From NCBI RefSeq assembly GCF_026627445.1, contig NZ_JAPNLJ010000048.1, positions 1-49,248 of the forward strand: a stretch of 49,248 nucleotides of DNA, written 5' to 3'. Positions within the stretch are counted from its first letter, which is position 1. Each line of letters opens with the position of its first letter. Position numbers and translations under genes: made by a program. Of this stretch, positions 46,531 to 49,248 are shown one piece after another. The notes below the pieces were generated by a model, which worked only from the letters and a program-made list of their open reading frames with translations, was not told the origin of the DNA and made no database searches. Source of the stretch: Streptomyces sp. H27-H1 (GTDB taxonomy: Bacteria > Actinomycetota > Actinomycetes > Streptomycetales > Streptomycetaceae).

Positions 46531-47265
46531 ATGGGCAAGAGCCGCAGAACAATTCCGGAGGAGCTTCTTCTGCTCGCCTTGGACCCGGCCACGGGAACCA
46601 CGGCGCAGCCGCAGTCGCTCGACCTCGGCCTGGCCGGGGCACAGCTAGTGGAGCTGGCTCTGGCAGGACGGATAGCCCCTGATGGGGATCGTATCGCCGT
46701 GGTGATGCCACGGCCGACAGGAGATCCGACTCTGGACTCCGCACTGGAACTGCTGCGCAGGCGCGGCAGCCCGGTTCGGGCCGTCCACTGGATCGGCGGA
46801 CCCCGACTGGGGCTCCGTCAGATTTACCTCGCTCACTTGGAGCGTTGCGGCATGGTCCATGCCGTCGCGGGCCAGATGTGCGGGGTGCTGCCGACGACTC
46901 GCTACCAAGCGACCGACACAGCGATCAGCCGGGAGATCCGTGGCCGGCTGGACAGTGCGATCCGCACCGGTGTACCGCCGGACCCGCGGACCGCGGCGCT
47001 TGCCGCACTGGCCCACGCGGTCGGACTCGGCAAGCACCTGTACCCCGGCAACGAGGGGCGGTCGTCCAGGTCCCGACTGCGGGATCTGATCCGGCACGAC
47101 CCGATGGGCGGACTGGTGGCTCACGCCGTCATGGACGTCCAGAACGGTGTGGCAGCACAGCCGCGCCGCGACCGGGCACCGGCCCAGCCCGCCCGGGCCA
47201 CGGCGGCAGCCGTTCCGCTGCAGCCGCGCCGGACCGGTGCGATGGCCCGCGCGGCCGCGCACTGA
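46531..47265 (+). CDS. GPP34-family protein (Golgi phosphoprotein 3-like)
   Basis: A 244-residue protein with the GPP34 layout: PEELLLLALDPATGTTAQPQ, LDLGLAGAQLVELALAGRIA, then helices and LAALAHAVGLGKHLYP, ending in a disordered basic/Ala-Pro tail. In eukaryotes the fold binds phosphatidylinositol-4-phosphate. Bacterial members are abundant in Streptomyces and their role is unknown. The ATG at 46531 lies 6 bases after GGGGAGG. Divergent from the carboxypeptidase gene across a 163-base gap. Confidence 0.9.
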   Translation: MGKSRRTIPEELLLLALDPATGTTAQPQSLDLGLAGAQLVELALAGRIAPDGDRIAVVMPRPTGDPTLDSALELLRRRGSPVRAVHWIGGPRLGLRQIYLAHLERCGMVHAVAGQMCGVLPTTRYQATDTAISREIRGRLDSAIRTGVPPDPRTAALAALAHAVGLGKHLYPGNEGRSSRSRLRDLIRHDPMGGLVAHAVMDVQNGVAAQPRRDRAPAQPARATAAAVPLQPRRTGAMARAAAH

Positions 47266-47704
47266 TTCCACCGGCAGGGCACGCAGTACAGGCAGCACAG
47301 CAGGGCAGGCAACACCGCAGCACAGGCGCCACACGCACGACCGCAGCACACGTAACGCCATCACCGTGGCCGACGTCCCCAGGACCCGGCCCGGAAGCCG
47401 CCAGCGCGCGGGGTGACGAGGCCGGTACGCCGGCCCCGTCACCCCGCGCGTTCGCATGTCCGGCGCGTCCCGAGGCTCGTTCGGGGCTCGTCCCGGAGCT
47501 CGTGCGAGGCACGCCCCGAGGCTCGTCCGGGGCCGCCCCCAGGCCTGATCTCGGCCCGGCCAGGCCTCGATCCGGCCTCGATCCGGCCGTGATCCGGCCG
47601 TGATCCCGGCCGTTCCCCAGCGAGGCCGCACGCTTCGGTGGCAGTCTGCTCAGCATCAGACACGCAGAGAGACAGCACGAGAAGAAGGCGGAGGTGCCGT
47701 TCAC
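47266..47704. other. intergenic region with phased 11-bp tandem repeats
   Basis: No supported gene. At 47563-47606 four 11-bp units (GGCCTCGATCC twice, GGCCGTGATCC twice) follow one another exactly. Related G/C-rich GAGGCTCGT-type units lie at 47470-47530. They precede the regulator gene at 47705 and may influence its promoter or be recombination scars. Confidence 0.6.
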
Positions 47705-48589
47705 GTGGCGTCCAATGTCAATCCCACCGTCCGACGCCGCCGACTGGGCATGGAGTTGCGCAAGCTCCGCGAGGACAAAGGCATGACGGCCGAGCAGGTC
47801 GCGGAACGCCTGCTCGTCTCCCAGTCGAAGATCAGCCGGCTGGAGAACGGCCGCCGTTCCATCAGCCAGCGCGACGTCCGCGATCTGTGCGACGTCTACG
47901 AGGTCGAGGACCGGCGGCTCGTCGACTCCCTCATGCAGATGGCCAAGGATTCCCGCCAGCAGGGCTGGTGGCACGCCTTCGGTGACATCCCGTACAGCGT
48001 CTACATCGGCCTGGAGACGGACGCCGCCAGCCTGCGCACCTACGAGCCCCTGGTGATCCCAGGGCTGCTCCAGACCCCGGAGTACGCCCAGTCGCTCGTC
48101 CGCGGCGCGTGGCCGGAGACGGCCCCCGTCGACGTGGAGAAGCGCGTCCAGGTCCGGATGCACCGCCAGAAGCGGCTTCACGAGACCGAGAACAGCAATC
48201 CCGAGATCGGACCGCTGCGCCTGTGGGCGGTCATCGACGAGGCAGCTCTGCGCCGGCACGTGGGCGATGCGCAGCTCATGATCCGGCAGTTGGAGTTCCT
48301 GATAGAGCAATCGGAGAAGCCGCACGTCACGGTCCAGGTGATGCCCTTCTCGGTGGGGGCCCACCCGGGCGTCAACGGCCAGTACGCCATTCTGGAATTC
48401 CCGGACGCATCGGACTCGACGGTCGTCTACATCGAGGGCGTGACGAGCGACTTGTATCTGGAGAAAGCCAACGACGTCCAGAAATACAGCGTGATGTACG
48501 AACATCTGCGTGCACAGGCCCACAACGTGGACCAGACGCGGCAGTTCATCGGGCAGATCATCGAGGACTTCGCGGGCAAGGGGAAGTGA
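47705..48589 (+). CDS. XRE-family regulator with DUF5753 domain
   Basis: A 294-residue intact paralogue of the gene split by the transposon at 3007-5155. The helix-turn-helix (ELRKLREDKGMTAEQVAERL, SQSKISRLENGRRSISQRDV) is followed by DUF5753 (YIGLETDAASLRTYEPLVIP, ALRRHVGDAQLMIRQLEFL, VQVMPFSVGAHPGVNGQYA, GVTSDLYLEKANDVQKYSV). The start is the GTG at 47705 with GGAGGT 9 bases upstream. Such Scr1-type regulators pair with DUF397 proteins; one follows at 48774. The targets are unknown. Confidence 0.94.
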   Translation: MASNVNPTVRRRRLGMELRKLREDKGMTAEQVAERLLVSQSKISRLENGRRSISQRDVRDLCDVYEVEDRRLVDSLMQMAKDSRQQGWWHAFGDIPYSVYIGLETDAASLRTYEPLVIPGLLQTPEYAQSLVRGAWPETAPVDVEKRVQVRMHRQKRLHETENSNPEIGPLRLWAVIDEAALRRHVGDAQLMIRQLEFLIEQSEKPHVTVQVMPFSVGAHPGVNGQYAILEFPDASDSTVVYIEGVTSDLYLEKANDVQKYSVMYEHLRAQAHNVDQTRQFIGQIIEDFAGKGK

Positions 48590-48773
48590 GATCCGGCGAG
48601 AAGGCCGGTACGGTACACCGTCACTCCCCGGCCGCAGAAGGCCTGAATGGAATATGCCACTCGGTCGGGTGAACGCCCCCTTCGCATACCGGGAGCTGCG
48701 GGTAGCGTCGATCACGTCAGCCGGAGCAATGGCCGACATGACACCGGAACCACTCGCTGAACCGGAGAGAAAC

Positions 48774-48983
48774 ATGGCTATTCGTCAAGGTGCAACGGAA
48801 AACTGGACCAAGTCCTCGTACTCCGCCAACGGCGCCTGCGTCGAGGTCAAGTCCCCCGTCATCGAATCCATCGCGGTCCGCGACTCGAAGGTGCAGGACG
48901 GCCCGTCCCTCACCTTCGCGCCCGCCTCCTGGACCTCGTTCGTCGCCGATGTGACCGAGGGCCGGCTGGGACGCCTCGTCTGA
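48774..48983 (+). CDS. DUF397 domain protein
   Basis: A 69-residue protein with the family pattern W.KSSYS...CVEV (WTKSSYSANGACVEVKSP), IAVRDSKVQDGPSLTFAPAS and a final W..F. DUF397 proteins typically lie next to DUF5753 regulators and are thought to work with them as a switch pair. The ATG at 48774 has GAGAGAAAC upstream. The gap of 184 bases to the regulator may hold a separate promoter. Confidence 0.92.
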   Translation: MAIRQGATENWTKSSYSANGACVEVKSPVIESIAVRDSKVQDGPSLTFAPASWTSFVADVTEGRLGRLV

Positions 48984-49066
48984 ACGTCGAGGACAACCTC
49001 CCGGCCCACTGTCAGACGAAAAGCGCCACCAGCTCCACCGGCTCCATCAGCTCCACCGAACGACAG

Positions 49067-49120
49067 GCATTACCCGCATTACCCGCATCACCTGCACGAA
49101 CCGCATTACTTGCACCACTG
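49067..49120. repeat. 9-bp tandem repeat (GCATTACCC type)
   Basis: Six consecutive 9-base units: GCATTACCC twice, then GCATCACCT, GCACGAACC, GCATTACTT and GCACCACTG. No gene is supported between 48984 and the window end. Confidence 0.6.
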
Positions 49121-49248
49121 ACCTCGATCCTTCTGCGGCGTGATGACCTCGGTCGACTTGGCGTTTCGCCCTATTTGTCCCGTGTGGTCGGGTGTGGGGC
49201 CGTCGCGTAACGCTGCGGGTGCGCCGGGGTTCCACGTCTCCCGGGGTG

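Overview
The window is high-GC actinobacterial DNA, almost certainly a Streptomyces chromosome. The evidence is a short chaplin gene, Scr1-type XRE/DUF5753 regulators with a DUF397 partner, a WhiB-like protein, a class F sortase, frequent GTG starts with GGAGG ribosome sites, and mobile elements of the actinomycete type. The right end (about 39.9-49.2 kb) looks like conserved chromosome. The rest is accessory DNA in three parts.

Part 1 (1-6.1 kb) is a scarred region with small genes, decayed genes and a 2.15 kb composite transposon (3007-5155). The transposon splits an XRE/DUF5753 regulator gene, has a 3-bp target duplication (TCA) and is bounded by two inverted 259-bp MITE-like copies. It carries a chaplin gene, a 70-residue secreted protein gene and the stump of an IS481-type transposase.

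Part 2 (about 6.1-24.1 kb) is a one-directional island of phage- or plasmid-like non-structural genes: RecA-like (Sak4-type) ATPase, Cas4/RecB-like nuclease, HTH replication-type protein, WhiB-like protein, DUF3560 protein, a methylase-like protein without NPPY, a PP-loop ATPase, a histone-tail-like protein, ParB-like protein, several zinc microproteins and a YgjP-like protein with a broken active site. Six near-identical promoters (TTGACA, 16 bp, TAGAAT, then a conserved start region) punctuate it. Five have C-run/G-run inverted arms centred on the -10. A CACCTCTTGGAG leader precedes several of its genes. No structural phage genes, integrase or clear boundaries were found.

Part 3 (24484-39543) is a complete integrated element in tRNA-Arg(CCT), bounded by a 44-bp direct repeat. 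Rightward genes are excisionase-like protein, Toprim/DUF3987 primase, zinc protein, HNH nuclease, terminase small subunit and an HK97-type major capsid protein. Leftward genes are a conjugation module of TraB (FtsK-like), a transfer-associated protein, SpdB and a chain of overlapping small genes. The two converge on a double terminator at 32421-32489. Next to the 3' end of traB is a dense GTGTCAG repeat cluster that looks like the clt/TRS recognition site of Streptomyces TraB. The element thus combines an AICE conjugation system with a partial phage packaging/capsid cassette (no large terminase, portal, protease or tail). It is the best candidate for an undescribed system here.

The chromosomal right end holds, leftward, a class F sortase, a small DUF5302-like protein, a large membrane protein and an S11 D-Ala-D-Ala carboxypeptidase with a long repetitive cytoplasmic tail. 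Rightward it holds a GPP34 protein, an intact XRE/DUF5753 regulator and its DUF397 partner. A tRNA-Ser 3' half at about 39.72 kb marks an older integration scar.
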